64,000 bases of DNA from Trichostrongylus colubriformis (lineage: Eukaryota > Nematoda > Chromadorea > Rhabditida > Trichostrongylidae), in NCBI GenBank assembly GCA_963978905.1, contig OZ022259.1, forward strand, positions 50,486,727 to 50,550,726, given 5' to 3'. The notes under the pieces were generated by a model, which saw only the letters and a program-made list of their open reading frames with translations, did not search any database and was not told where the DNA came from. Positions 23,380 through 34,159 of the stretch are shown here, one piece after another. The number at the start of each line of letters is the position of its first letter. Position 1 is the stretch's first letter. The translations under genes were made by a program, and so were the position numbers.

Positions 23380-24762
23380 TTGGGTTGGGGAATAAGTTCC
23401 CGCGGTTTTTTTAAACCCCGTTTTTCACATTGTGCCCTTCATCTTTCGACAAAGCTTATATATGCTTTCGATAGAGCTTTTTTGCTCTACAAAATGCTAC
23501 TATCTGTTTTTCGATTCCTTAAACTACCTAATATTTATGAGGTTTGGAAACGAAGTAAGCTGAAGACAAAAACTGGCACTTTCGACACCTCCTCTTTCTA
23601 GTCTATCATCTTGATCGAAAAATGCAGTTGTATATGTTTTCAATAGAGCTTTTTCAGCTCTACAGAATGGTACCACTTTTCATTCAAATCGCTCAAGTTT
23701 TTGCTGTTTTTAAGACTCACAAAGCAGTACTCGCAAGAGTGTGCACTTTCGTTATCTTCTCTTCCTTGCATACATCGGGATTGAAGAGGATGTGCATGTA
23801 CGCATTCGATAGAGCTTGCTCTGCTCTACAAGATGATACCACTTAACTCTTGTATCCTCTCATATTTTAGCATGTAGGGATAAGTTTCCACCTTTTTTTC
23901 AACTCAAAATTGCGTAATAAAAATAATTTTTTTGGCACTATGTTTCACAATATTTGATAGAGCTCTTTGCTCTACAAGACAGTGCTTGCAGTTTTTGTAT
24001 AAATTAATTTTTGCTATTTTTTAGATTATTTGAAAAGAGTGCCAAGTCGACGAGATCGAGCCTGATCGATATAAAAATGCTCGATTTCGTCGACTTGGCA
24101 CTCTTTTCAAATAATCTAAAAAATAGCAAAAATTAATTTATACAAAAACTGCAAGCACTGTCTTGTAGAGCAAAGAGCTCTATCAAATATTGTGAAACAT
24201 AGTGCCAAAAAAATTATTTTTATTACGCAATTTTGAGTTGAAAAAAAGGTGGAAACTTATCCCTACATGCTAAAATATGAGAGGATACAAGAGTTAAGTG
24301 GTATCATCTTGTAGAGCAGAAAAAGCTCTATCGAATGCATTTATGCACTTCCTTTCCAATCTCGGTGGTAGGCGAGGAAGAGGAGATAATAAAAGTGCAC
24401 ACTTTTGCGAGTATTGCATTTGTGAGTCTTAAAAACTAAAAAGTTGAGCGAATTGAATGAAGAGTGGCACCATTCTGTAGAGCTAAAAAAGCTCTATTGA
24501 AGACATATACAACTGCATTTTTCGATCAAGATGATAGACTAGAAAGAGGAGGTGTCGAAAGTGCCAGTTTTTGTCTTCAGCTTACTTCGTTTCCAAACCT
24601 CATAAATATTAGGTAGTTCAAGGAATCGAAAAACAGATAGTAGCATTTTGTAGAGCGAAAAAAAGCTCTATCGAAAGCATATATAAGCTTTGTCGAAAGA
24701 TGAAGGGCACAATGTGAAAAACGGGGTTTAAAAAAACCGCGGGAACTTATTCCCCAACCCAA
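23380..24762. mobile_element. 1.38-kb palindrome (fold-back element) with eight hairpins
   Basis: Left arm about 23380-24054, short centre near 24055-24085, right arm to 24762; the arms look about 90% identical or better. Ends are TTGGGTTGGGGAATAAGTTC and its complement; TA follows on the right and CA precedes on the left, mariner-like. Each arm holds four copies of a small hairpin GATAGAGC-(n)-GCTCTACA (about 23471, 23643, 23808, 23956, and mirror positions), spaced about 150-170 bp. No transposase is detected; the 73-codon frame at 23380-23601 and its mirror are repeat products. The region around 23700-23800 differs most between arms. Confidence 0.9.
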
Positions 24763-24824
24763 TATGATCAATGTCCAAACTAAATACTATGTCAGACACA
24801 CTCGAAGTGAGTGAAGACCCGTCC

Positions 24825-24985
24825 TCAATGTGCGGAGCGTGTTATGAATCAGATAGGCCAAAATTGCAATTTACTTCTATAATGGTTTAGAGCGTGAAAA
24901 AAGTGTGAGTGGTCAGTAGTAGCTAAAGCTATGAAATGACAATAAATTTTAGCGGTAAGCGGGGCCTTTGTGGCGCTGGGCGGAG
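24825..24985 (+). repeat. dispersed repeat, left part (interrupted by TTAA element)
   Basis: Matches part of 12895-13050 (GGAGTGGTCAG/GTGAGTGGTCAG and GGGCGGAGCTAAAGG). The matching continuation is found after the TTAA-type element, from about 25450. Confidence 0.5.
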
Positions 24986-25443
24986 CTAAAGGAACCGGAA
25001 GGGGGCCGAAACAAGAGGAAGATGCAAAGAAATGAGCATTTCGTAAAGAACACTCAAGGTTAGAAGCGATAATAGGCGAAAAAATCCGGACTCAAAAGCG
25101 CGACGCTGCTGTGTGTATTCGCATCCCATTCGCATCAGCGCATCCATTCGTTGTCCGCTGTAGGAGACGGGCCGTGGGCCAACGTTAGTTGTAGCACCTG
25201 ACTCCCAGCGCAGTGGAGTGGCCATTCCCAACTACATTAGCATTCATGTAAGTACATCTAGAAACAATATAAGAAAGAACAAAGTAAAAAGTAAAGGAAA
25301 AACAGATTTATAACAGAAACATCTTCTTTTGGCACCATGCCAAGGCGTCAAATTGGCGAGTTTGTGCAATGGCGGCCACTTAAACTCGTCCACACTATGT
25401 CTGTTCTACCGTAAGCCAAAATTACCCCTTCTGGTGTCTTTAA
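24986..25443 (+). mobile_element. TTAA-type nonautonomous element, near-complete copy
   Basis: About 458 bp from CTAAAGGAACCGGAAGGGGG to CCCCTTCTGGTGTCTTTAA. The termini are imperfect inverted repeats (AAGgaACCgGAAGGGG against AAGacACCaGAAGGGG) and are bounded by TTAA or a one-base variant, as in piggyBac-type insertions. Internal landmarks shared with 26429-26895 include CTAGAAACAATATAAGAAAG and GGCACCATGCCAAGGCGTC. It sits inside another dispersed repeat whose uninterrupted form is at 12895-13250. It encodes no transposase. Confidence 0.75.
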
Positions 25444-25800
25444 GCCAAAAATTTGTAGCGTGGTACCGAAGAGTCTGGGGGCGGAAAAAGTGGAATACAA
25501 GTGATAGGCAAATCCTACTTACGAAGAATGGGCTCACGTTGAGGTGGGCGGAGTCGCAGCACGATGTGTGATAGTGTTAAGGGTGAGAAAATTCTTTCAT
25601 ACTCGAGAGATAAGTAATAATTACTGAACCACACCAATAGTTGAACACAAAAGCACAGCTTTAAGTTTAATGGATAGTGAATATCGATCGAAAGTATCGA
25701 TTTCTGCATAGAGAATCGGAAGAAGGTAATGGACCATCCCAATGGGTGGGTTATGCTATGTGGGTGAAAATTTAAAAGGCCTATCAACTGTTACAGTACA
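25444..25800 (+). repeat. dispersed repeat, right part
   Basis: Continues the repeat begun at 24825: AATTTGTAGCGTGG, GGTGGGCGGAG and, at 25713-25770, GGTAATGGACCATCCC...GGTGGGTTATGCTA, which match 13085-13180 and 13567-13610. Confidence 0.5.
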
Positions 25801-26428
25801 CCATTTTGACATTGCCTAAGCTATGAAACAGTGGTGTTTTTTATTTACTCTCTGGTTCTCGCCATAACTGAATGTTATACTGCGGGTGAGGCCCCAAGCT
25901 GACACAAGGGTATCATCCCGTTGTTCAATTGTAATACATAGTGTCCCGTTTATGATTGATTACATCCACAGGCGCATGGTTAATGAGTTCATCTTCATCA
26001 ATTATTAATAACGTTCGTGAAAAATATGTTATTTGAGCAATATTAAATGCATTCTCCCTCGAGTTACTGGAACCATCGAAATTACTCAACCTTCACTTAA
26101 GTACCCAGTCAGGGGACGATTTTGGTCTACAGTAGTTTACGGTAGCCTGCAGTTCGTTACTTTGCACATACGACGCCTTACCAAGAGGTCGAGTGATCCT
26201 TTTTTTTACGAACATCATCATATTTTTTCCCTCTCTTTCGCTTTTTTTCCTTTTAATTGTCTCACTTAACTGTTGTCGTGTGCTGTCATCATGAATGAAA
26301 TTAATTCCGCTCAACGCGACAACAAATGACGGTGGAGTCAGCTCGTCTGAGACCTGCGGTTCGACGTGGAGCGCGCATTTTGCGGTGAAGCGCTCTATAA
26401 TCGCAATAGCGCCTTGAAGCCGAGCCTT
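25801..26428. other. no recognised gene
   Basis: Nothing recognised. Frames at 26033-26314 on both strands overlap and carry no known motif. Confidence 0.5.
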
Positions 26429-26895
26429 TTAAAGGAACCGAAAGGGGTCCGAAACAAAAGAAAAATACAAAGAAATGAGCATTTTGTAACGAACGCAGAA
26501 GGTTAGAAGCGATAATCGGTGAAAAAACCCGAATTCAAAAGTGCATCGCTGCGGTGTGTATTCGCGCCTCATTCGCACCATCGCACTCACTCTCCGAGTT
26601 GCCCGCTGTAGGAGACTGGCCGCGGTCCAACGTTAGTTGTAGCACCTGACTCCCAGCGCAGTGGAGTGGCCATTCCCAACTACATTAGCATTCATTTAAG
26701 TACATCTAGAAACAGTGTAAGAAAGAATAAAGGAAAAAGTAAAAGGAAAAAGCAAATTCATAAAAGAAACATCTTCTCTTGGCACCATGCCACGGCGTCA
26801 AATTGGGGAGTTTGTGCAATGGCGGCCACTTGAAGTCTTCCACACTACGTCTGTTCTACCGTAGGCCAAAATTGCCCCCCTTTTGGTGTCTTTAA
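26429..26895 (+). mobile_element. TTAA-type nonautonomous element, best-preserved ends
   Basis: 467 bp including TTAA at 26429-26432 and 26892-26895. Starts TTAAAGGAACCGAAAGGGG and ends CCCTTTTGGTGTCTTTAA. Highly similar to 24986-25443 throughout, including the stretch around GGCACCATGCC (26781). A 40-bp reversed fragment of the same left end is seen near 47548-47588. Confidence 0.8.
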
Positions 26896-27110
26896 TTCAA
26901 TTTTCGCTTCACATCTTTTCTCAGTTCAAACGTTCGTTTACAGAACGCAATGTTTTGAATTACGCTCTCCTTCCTCGCCCCCAGCCCCCATCCCGGTGCC
27001 TTCAAGGAAGGATCAGAAACGTGACTTTCAAGACTGTATAAAAACGAGTTTTGGTAGTCAACAATCAACTGCAACTGACAATTCTAGTGAAGGTGTGGTA
27101 TTTCAATGGT

Positions 27111-27341
27111 GTTTATCCTTATGTCAGAATTTCGCACCACGACGGGCAGCACACGACGCGTTGTGTGTGAGTTGTGCGCGGCGTAAAGTTGAGTTTCAGA
27201 GCGACTGAACGGTAATGCTAGGGGAGCCACACACAGTTGACCTGTAATCGCTTCAAGACCCAACAATACGGCGCCTCAAGCTCGTCCTCATGGCTTCGCT
27301 TGCGACACGCCGCAGTGCGAAATCCTGACATAAGGGTACAC
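27111..27341. mobile_element. MITE with CCTTATGTCAGGATTTCGCA ends
   Basis: Left GTTTATCCTTATGTCAGAAT and right GCGAAATCCTGACATAAGGG are inverted. A well-preserved relative is at 50813-51044 and an older one at 17030-17232. The frame at 27218-27439 spans it and is not a gene. Confidence 0.8.
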
Positions 27342-28609
27342 CTATTTTGAGCAACACACAGCAGTGGAGGGTAGTATATGGGACGGCCGAGGGTTGATAT
27401 AGTACCCATAGACAGGGTCAAACAATCGAATGGAAACATTTTGAGATGTACGAAACCAAAATCTGCAACAATGACATAATCTCAAGCCTTTGTGATGTGT
27501 TGGTACACTGAAGTCGTGCCCTACCTGGTAGAGAACAAGTTCAAAGTATGATCTAATAACCCTTCGAATAATTAACATATTCAAATACATCTGGTATTTT
27601 ATTGGTTTAATATATGTTACAATCGCTTTGAGATAGTTTAGACTCTTCGAAAATCCGAAATTTTGGTAGCGAAGAGCTATTGCGATCTCTTTTGCAAGAA
27701 ATCCGAATGTGAAATGGAGAAAAGTAAAGGTTGTAAAGAGCAGCGGATCTGTCTGAGGCATGTACGTGGCAGTAAATCTTTCAGATAAGCGAATGGTAGC
27801 TAAGCAATTCTGAAACTAGTAACTCTTCTTGTCAACCCTTTCCTAAACAATTGACCTCCCCCCTGGATTGTTCTAGACAAATCCCGAACAAAGGAAGGAT
27901 TGACATCATTCTCATCTTCAAATATGTACGGTAGAAGTGGAGCGATCTTCTATTCACTTCAGAGAATGAGCAAATATGACATCATGACCTGTGAAGGAGA
28001 GAATAACTTGGGATATAGACATACATCGTTTAGTTATTCAGGAATTAATTACCTTGGCGGTGACATCAGTCAGTGAGTGATAATTGAAAAAAGCAACATC
28101 GAGAATCAAAAAAACGAGTCAAAAACGAAAGGCGAAGACCGTTGCTCAAACAAAATTTCGAAAAAATGAACATAGTCATGCAATAGAAAAGAACAGGAAT
28201 GTTCAGCAGCTTTGGAAATGAAATCAAAAGCCAAAAATTTTTGCTTCTAACGAGGGATACTGTACGCTGTACGTCAATACAAACGTTGACATATGAACCA
28301 TTCGCGTCGTAAGTAGCGCTGTAGATGCCATAACCATTCAAGGATTAATGATATTCGTGGATTCAAAATAAAAGCCCCTCATGATCATGAATGGATTGGG
28401 TAGAGCACAAAGTAGCTACACTGGATGGTCGACATTGAAAATGGCATTCTGTTTTCGTGTAATTAACCACAATCATGAAGTTTGATAAGATGGAAGCAAT
28501 TTTCGTTGTTATTCACTTCATCAAATGTTTGGCGGTCCACCTAGTTTGTCCCTCTGGGAGCATTGCAAACCATAAATAGAGACAAAAACACGAGAAATTA
28601 ATCAAAAAT
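27342..28609. other. no recognised gene; two unplaced minus-strand frames
   Basis: A 139-codon minus frame (27342-27761) is A/T-rich, hydrophobic and abuts the MITE end. A 91-codon minus frame (28066-28341) begins with a protein-like NGYGIYSATYDANGSYVNVC segment. Neither resembles a family I know and neither has a clear exon structure. Confidence 0.3.
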
Positions 28610-28885
28610 AAACAATAATGGTAAATGGCGGAGGTGGTGTGATGACAGGTGACATGCATTTTCTCGCACACGGTGCGCAGATCAAATCCCGTATCAATGT
28701 CGCCCAGGCCAACTTAGGCTTCCGTCTCTTCGAGATAAATGAATTGGTACCACACTCATAAGGGAGGATAAATACTTGTACTACTTGGCTCGCCCCGCAA
28801 GTCATTGTAAGGGACTACTTGACTCGCCCCGCAAGTCATTGTAAGGGTGATCTTTCACTTGCCACCAGATTCCTTAAATCGTTCT
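28610..28885 (-). repeat. short dispersed repeat (SINE-like), copy A
   Basis: Read on the minus strand it follows the same order as the insertion at 45272-45566: GAATC.TGGTG, TACAATGACTTGC, TTTATCCTCCC, GGCCTGGGCG, GATTTGATC.GCGCACC, CACACCACCTCCG. Here a ~35-bp internal segment (GCCCCGCAAGTCATTGTAAG) is tandemly duplicated at about 28779-28846. A word like TTTGATCCCCGCACC recalls a tRNA T-arm but no full tRNA is visible. Confidence 0.6.
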
Positions 28886-28976
28886 TTTCTGCCTTCAGAA
28901 GGATTACTAAGCGCATTGGAGTGGTGATAAAAGAAGGGCTTTCATTATTACAGGATCACTGAATTGGTAACAGGCT

Positions 28977-29031
28977 TTTTTGTGATTATAAATACACCTT
29001 GTCGTGCAAGGTGTAATTATAATCACAAAAA
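28977..29031. repeat. perfect-looking hairpin
   Basis: TTTTGTGATTATAAATACAC and its near complement GTGTAATTATAATCACAAAA flank a short loop (TTGTCGTGCAA). A single further half, GTCGTGCATAATTACACC, follows at once (29034-29051). Confidence 0.8.
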
Positions 29032-29258
29032 TAGTCGTGCATAATTACACCTGCTGACTTCTCTGAGACGTTGTGTAGGCCATCGCATTCAAAGCTTGTA
29101 CTACGATACTGAATGGAAGCAGAATGCATGGCGTGCTCTGCTCGGGAACCACACTGCCGTATGGCCGCCATCATGCCCCTACGTTTAACGTGTTCTCTGT
29201 AACAGTTTTCTCAGGGAGATATAGACCATTGTGCAAATACTGAATGAGAATTGGATGT

Positions 29259-29331
29259 TAGGCATTGTTCAAAGCTCGCGATTCAGGCGATCGCGCGATC
29301 GCCTGAATCGCGAACTATAAACAATGCCTTA
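29259..29331. repeat. 73-bp palindromic MITE
   Basis: TTAGGCATTGTT...CGCGATTCAGGCGATCGC is followed directly by its complement GCGATCGCCTGAATCGCG...AACAATGCCTTA. Only a few bases near the outer third are unpaired. TTA at both ends may be the target duplication or part of the TIR. Confidence 0.75.
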
Positions 29332-29390
29332 CATTTGACTCAAACAAATTGGATAATGGTGGGCTCAACGACGGCAGGGTGTGCTCGAAA

Positions 29391-29780
29391 GGAATCGTCC
29401 ACAGAGAAGTGAGTTCTTCTGTTACTCATATATTTATGTTGTTTCTGCCACTCATGTAAGTTTCACGCGAAAAGATGTGAATCCGGCAAAGATACAAAGC
29501 GCAGTCTCAGCCGGGTGGGCGGGGCCACCCCATCGTCCCCCGTGGTCGGAGACGTATTGTAGGAACAGGAAAAAAACACTCCCATTCTCCGTTCCCAACC
29601 GAGGCGGACGACAGGAACGAGCTTTTACTTGGAGGCCCAGCCCACCCGTCTAAGAAATTGGGGAGCTGTATCTTAGACGGATTCTCGATTTTTCGCGTAA
29701 AACTTTCCACGAGGCCCTTATTAAGCAATACAACATAAATATATGGGTGACAAAAGAGCTCTCTCTCCGTGGACGATTCC
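29391..29780. mobile_element. TIR element with GGAATCGTCCAC ends
   Basis: About 390 bp. Left GGAATCGTCCACAGAGA and right complement TCTCCGTGGACGATTCC. Both ends continue with CATATATTTATGTTGT and ACGCGAAAA in mirrored order over about 85 bp; the centre has a GGTGGGC pair. Frames across it on both strands are repeat products. CCGTGGACGATTCCT reappears alone at about 36640. Confidence 0.7.
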
Positions 29781-29882
29781 TATGACTCTATGACGGAGGC
29801 GACAAGGTCCAAACGTTGGCGGTATCAAGTTAATCAATATCTCGATTTTGTCTGCAAGAAACTGACACATATCAAGAAAATA

Positions 29883-30557
29883 TTAGGTTGGCAACTAAGT
29901 AATTGCGGATTTTTAAATACTGCTTTTTCCTTCAAAACTGCTTTCCACAAGATTTCTTCTGTACATATATATGTAGTACAAGTCCACACGCATCTATAGG
30001 TATTGTTGTCTTCCATCTCCCGGATAACTCTTTTCGGCAAAATAAAAATATCAAAAGTCACCTCATTTTCAATTCCAATTTTTTTCTTTGAATGGCGTTA
30101 GACAGGGAAAGAGAAAGGTGATAATCTGATGGAGAAAGATCAGAACTATAAGGCAGCAATTTTTATCCAAGCTCGAGAATTTTTTGAAAAAAAATTTGAA
30201 AAAAATTTTTACCACTATTGAAAAAATGACTCGCCAAAAAATTCTCGAGCTTGGATAAAAATTGCTGCCCCATCCACCTTATAGCCCTCATCTTGCTTCA
30301 TCGGATTATCACCTTTTCCTTTCCCTGTCTAACGCCATCCAAAGAAAAATTTTTTTATAATTTTTGTATTGAAAATGAGGTTGACCGTTGATATGTTTAT
30401 TTTGCCGAAAAGGTTATGCGGGAGATGGAAGACAATAATACCTATAGATGCGTGTGGACTTGTACTACATGTGTATATTCAGAAGAGATTGCTGGAAAGC
30501 AGTTTGGAGGGAAAAAGCGGTATTTAAAAATCCGCAACTGCTTAGTTGCCAACCTGA
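29883..30557. mobile_element. palindromic mariner derivative 3 (Hsmar1-type ends)
   Basis: 675 bp, flanked by TA. Left arm about 29883-30185, A/T-rich spacer, right arm about 30231-30557. The arms are homologous to those of elements 8538 and 22018, but the ends are TTAGGTTGGCAACTAAGTAA then TTGCGG, the terminal type of the Hsmar1/bandit mariners. The arms encode the C-terminal segment VIREMEDNNTYRCVWTCTT of the transposase only. Confidence 0.9.
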
Positions 30558-33500
30558 TACCATGTCAAGATTTATGGAAAGTCGAACTTGGACACAAATT
30601 GGATCTCCTTTGGGGTGAAGGAAAGCATGCAGATTGCATGGTGCTGAAGACCACACAATAGGAGGGATCATTATCGAAATGCTTCAGTCAACTATGAGAA
30701 TGCAAGAAATGTTTTCCGCTAAACCTGTTTATGGGAGCTACATAAACATGATAAAATTTGCAGAGTTAAGCAATTATAAATAGTCATGTGATGCTGGCGT
30801 TCCCCACACCTAGTGAGTGGGATAGAATCAAATAACAAATCAGCAACGGATTAGATGTGATCAGCGACCATGTAACTAATGGTGGCTATGATCGAATTAC
30901 ATGATTCCAAGTTTATCACGGAGGATTTATCACGAGTATGACTGGAGCTTAGAGAAATGTGCGATTTTGGTATGAGGCGCACCATTGTAGCCTTGCCGAG
31001 GCACACACCCTTCCACAGAAACCATTGCCGACATTTAAGTAAGATCATAATGGTTGCGCGAACTTTGTAACGAAATTCAGAAGATGGAAGAGAGTGCACA
31101 ATGAAGTGACCAATCTGCGAAGGCATATTCTACGTTCGCTGTTATGAACACATTCATTGGACTGTTTTTAGTAGGATGGATTCGGAAGCAGTTCGATCCC
31201 GCCCCTTTGCATAGTAAGGGGTGTGGCCGAAACGCTCACAAGGACCTGCCATCAATAAAAGTCTGGCGGTTGCCCTCGTAAGGTTCGTGGTATGAGCTTT
31301 CAATCAAGCAGTAACTTGTGATTCGTCAAGCATTTCACATCCATCCATAAATGTAAAGGCATAGGGACCATGGAATGGGTACGGCACCTTCAGAGTCTTT
31401 CAACGTGTGCCAATTATTGTTCAAATCAGTACATACACTGGTTCTACAGGGATGGCAGGGGGGTCGCTTGAAGTATTCGGGTGAGATTCCATCCGTACTA
31501 TGGGCTGAATGAGCACAATATGGTGCCTCTAAGCACTTCGTCTTTTTCGAAGCGAAACATTGGTGGAAGCGACTACAAGGAGGAGTGGGACAAACCTAAA
31601 CTCCAACTCTGAACTTTGCTGTTACGTTTTTGTGTTTGTCACCAGTTCAAATAGTAACCAAAGAAGAAAGTTCAACAAACCACAGAGGAAGAGAAAATAA
31701 TGAATATTTATGGAGTCCTCACTAAGTAAAGCGTTCTTCTAGGAAATAACAGATACTTCCATCATTACAATCACTATTATATTATTACAATATTATTTAG
31801 GAAACACCTACTAATACAGGTTGATTGGTTTGTGAGTGCAAATTCTTTTGAATCAAATACTCACGCCCTATGCCCTATGACGCACAGCTGATCAAATAAA
31901 GCATTCCAATAAAGACATCACGCGTTGTAGTATAACGTGATCGTAATACTATTTCAACTCGATTCATTAAGTTCATCACGATGTTTCCTGAGAGGAAACT
32001 TTAGAAAGCGTGACGATAAAAATCAAAACAACAATGCGTCGAGGATTTTCTGCAATTTGCGCATCCCGATCCTCAACAAAAATTGCGGTGCTTTTGAATT
32101 AGCATTGGCCTTTTCTACTAGGCTGCAGTAAGTATGTACTTCCGAGCATATCCAGCAGACCGGGAGCGTCTGTGGATCTCATTGCTCCAGCTGCATAACC
32201 TATTCAATGTCAGCAAAATGGATAATTTAGGCTTCGGGGAGGAAAGGTTTCTACCCTGGGCTTCTGATGATGATCGTGTGGCACATTAGCGATGGAAGTG
32301 GGACTCCGGTTTTTTGAAGAGCTCTACATTGGCCGGTACGCACCATGCTGGCCTAGTTCGCACCGCATGTGAGTTCGTCATATGCTGCGTATGACCGTCA
32401 CACATCACATGATCACGTAGCTTTGATCGATACTACAGTGATACAGCGCACAAATAGACACGTCCGTGGCGAGAAACAAAGTGAAGAGAGTGGTCCCCTC
32501 CCCGCATCACTTATCACCCCTTCTACTTTTATTTCAGCTTCAGCTAATGGGGGATAAGAGCAATGTACTGTGAAATGCTGACGACGCCTCCTGCTGTAGT
32601 TATATGTACCTTAGAAAGGACCACAACTCTTCTGTGTCCTTAAACGATCAGTGTAAGGATAAAAACATACTACTGTCTACCGACAGACACTATGACGTTA
32701 CTTGCAGTTTGGAGTAGTAAACACTAAAGAGCCCTCTTTCTCCCCCCCCCCCCCCCCCCTTCTCCTACTCCGATACCGAATAAGTTCTAATCGAAATACC
32801 GGCGACGCTCTATCTTCACACCCATTTTGCGCAATAACATACACACGTTATTCACTTTATTCACATAGCGCTGCAACGGCTTACATCGGTACTCAACAGC
32901 ATGGTAAAATCAGTAAACACATGATTCCCACGATTTTTCTCAACCACACATGTTCGCAGGCATTATGAGTGGTTGTTTTGCAAAAAAAAGTGGTGCACAT
33001 TCCCAACTGTTTCTTCAAAATAATCCCACGTCACATTGTTTACACATGTTACAAAACTAAACTGGAAAGAAACGGGGGGGGGCTAAGTGTACCTATTAAC
33101 GACCTATCCTTCCGAGGCAAACTGAACACATCACAATGCCATCTCCCCAATGAAGATGCATCCAAAATGTTGCCAATACACAAAAAAAATTGATACGAAT
33201 AACATAATAAAATAAATAAAAATAAACAAGAAAATAAAACAAGGGCAGGGCATAGGACAATGATTTATACGTTCTGGAGAGCTCCATAGATTCCACTTAC
33301 ATCTGAGTCGTGGTGAAATTCGGATGGGTAGTCCTCTTGTACAATGGCACCTCATGGGTAATTATAGCATGAGATCTTAAGTTACTACCTCACTTAAAAA
33401 TGGGCGTGTATCGTTACGTCCAAAAATCGCGTTGCGGCGTCGCACTCGTGGCGCCATCAGTACGACTTGCCGCAATCGGTTCTAATTTCGCTCAGGATGC

Positions 33501-33762
33501 AATCAGCTAGTACTGTGGCGGACATTGATCTTTGAAGATTACAGGTAGGAAGCTTCGGAAATTCACCTATGTTGTGGTTGATGCAAATTCAACAGATAAG
33601 ACTAAACAACTCGCACTCGTCGCGGGCGGCCGCGCGATTTTTAGAAGTAACGGTACACACCCCTAAAAAATGTATCAGCCTCGAACTCGCGTTGTTCTGC
33701 TGAATTCATCACTAGCACATAAATCTTTATCAGGTGAAAAGGGATTACGAGAGATAAATTGG
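30558..33762. other. 3.2 kb without recognised gene
   Basis: The longest quiet stretch. GCAGTTCGATCCCGCCCC at 31192-31209 looks like a B box but lacks a partner. A run of about 17 C lies near 32741-32758. Frames are all under 95 codons and unrecognised. No TIR pair found. Confidence 0.5.
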
Positions 33763-33820
33763 GATTTTTTTTTTCGGGTGGGGGGAGGTGGGGAGCACCT
33801 CCCCCCACCCGAAAAAAATC
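33763..33820. repeat. G/C-rich perfect hairpin
   Basis: TTTTTTCGGGTGGGGGGAGG-TG and its exact complement surround a GGGAG loop (33791-33795). The stem is at least 22 bp; only the flanking T/A run differs in length. Confidence 0.9.
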
Positions 33821-34030
33821 GACAATTACGAATGAACGCTAAAAGATCAAAGATGGTGCGTGGGTGCAATTCGTTCGCATTGAGCGCTCTACGTCCTTTG
33901 TTATGAACCTACAGTGGGCATAAAGGTTGCCTACAAGCTGTGGCCATTGCCAACTATGACGGAAGGATCGAACAACAACCGCAGCTTGATTTTATACTGC
34001 ATTTCTAAGCGCTTGATTAAGAGTGACCTA
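33821..34030. other. no feature recognised
   Basis: Short unique spacer. Confidence 0.4.
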
Positions 34031-34159
34031 CGGACACGAGTGAGTGGCGAGAGTGAGAGTGCGTGGCAAGAGTGAGAGTGTGTGGCGGCGTGAGAAAGTT
34101 TCACACACTCTCACCCAAGTCTGTAGGCCACGCCCTGTCACGTGCTCCGAAATGAACTG
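34031..34159. mobile_element. Tc1-type MITE, second copy of the 13253 family
   Basis: Shares GTGAGTGGCGAGAGTGAGAG, a GTGTGTGGCGGCGTGAGA block and CTGTAGGCCACGCCCTG with 13264-13368. The right end GTGCTCCGAAATGAACTG is followed by TA and pairs with the left end of the other copy. A ~16-bp internal motif (AGTGAGAGTG) is duplicated here. Confidence 0.6.

Noticed and set aside
22018..24762. Palindromes as assembly artefacts
   Set aside because: Arms differ by substitutions and indels, the mariner-type palindromes share a common centre in several places, and most are flanked by TA. A snap-back artefact would give identical arms at random loci. Long reads would settle it.
23380..24771. Pair of divergent 64-73 codon genes at the palindrome ends
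   Set aside because: They are mirror images created by the inverted arms and start within the TIR itself.
27342..27761. 139-codon hypothetical gene
   Set aside because: It has no recognisable domain, is A/T-rich and hydrophobic by composition, and abuts a MITE end. No splice or promoter support, so it is not called as a gene.
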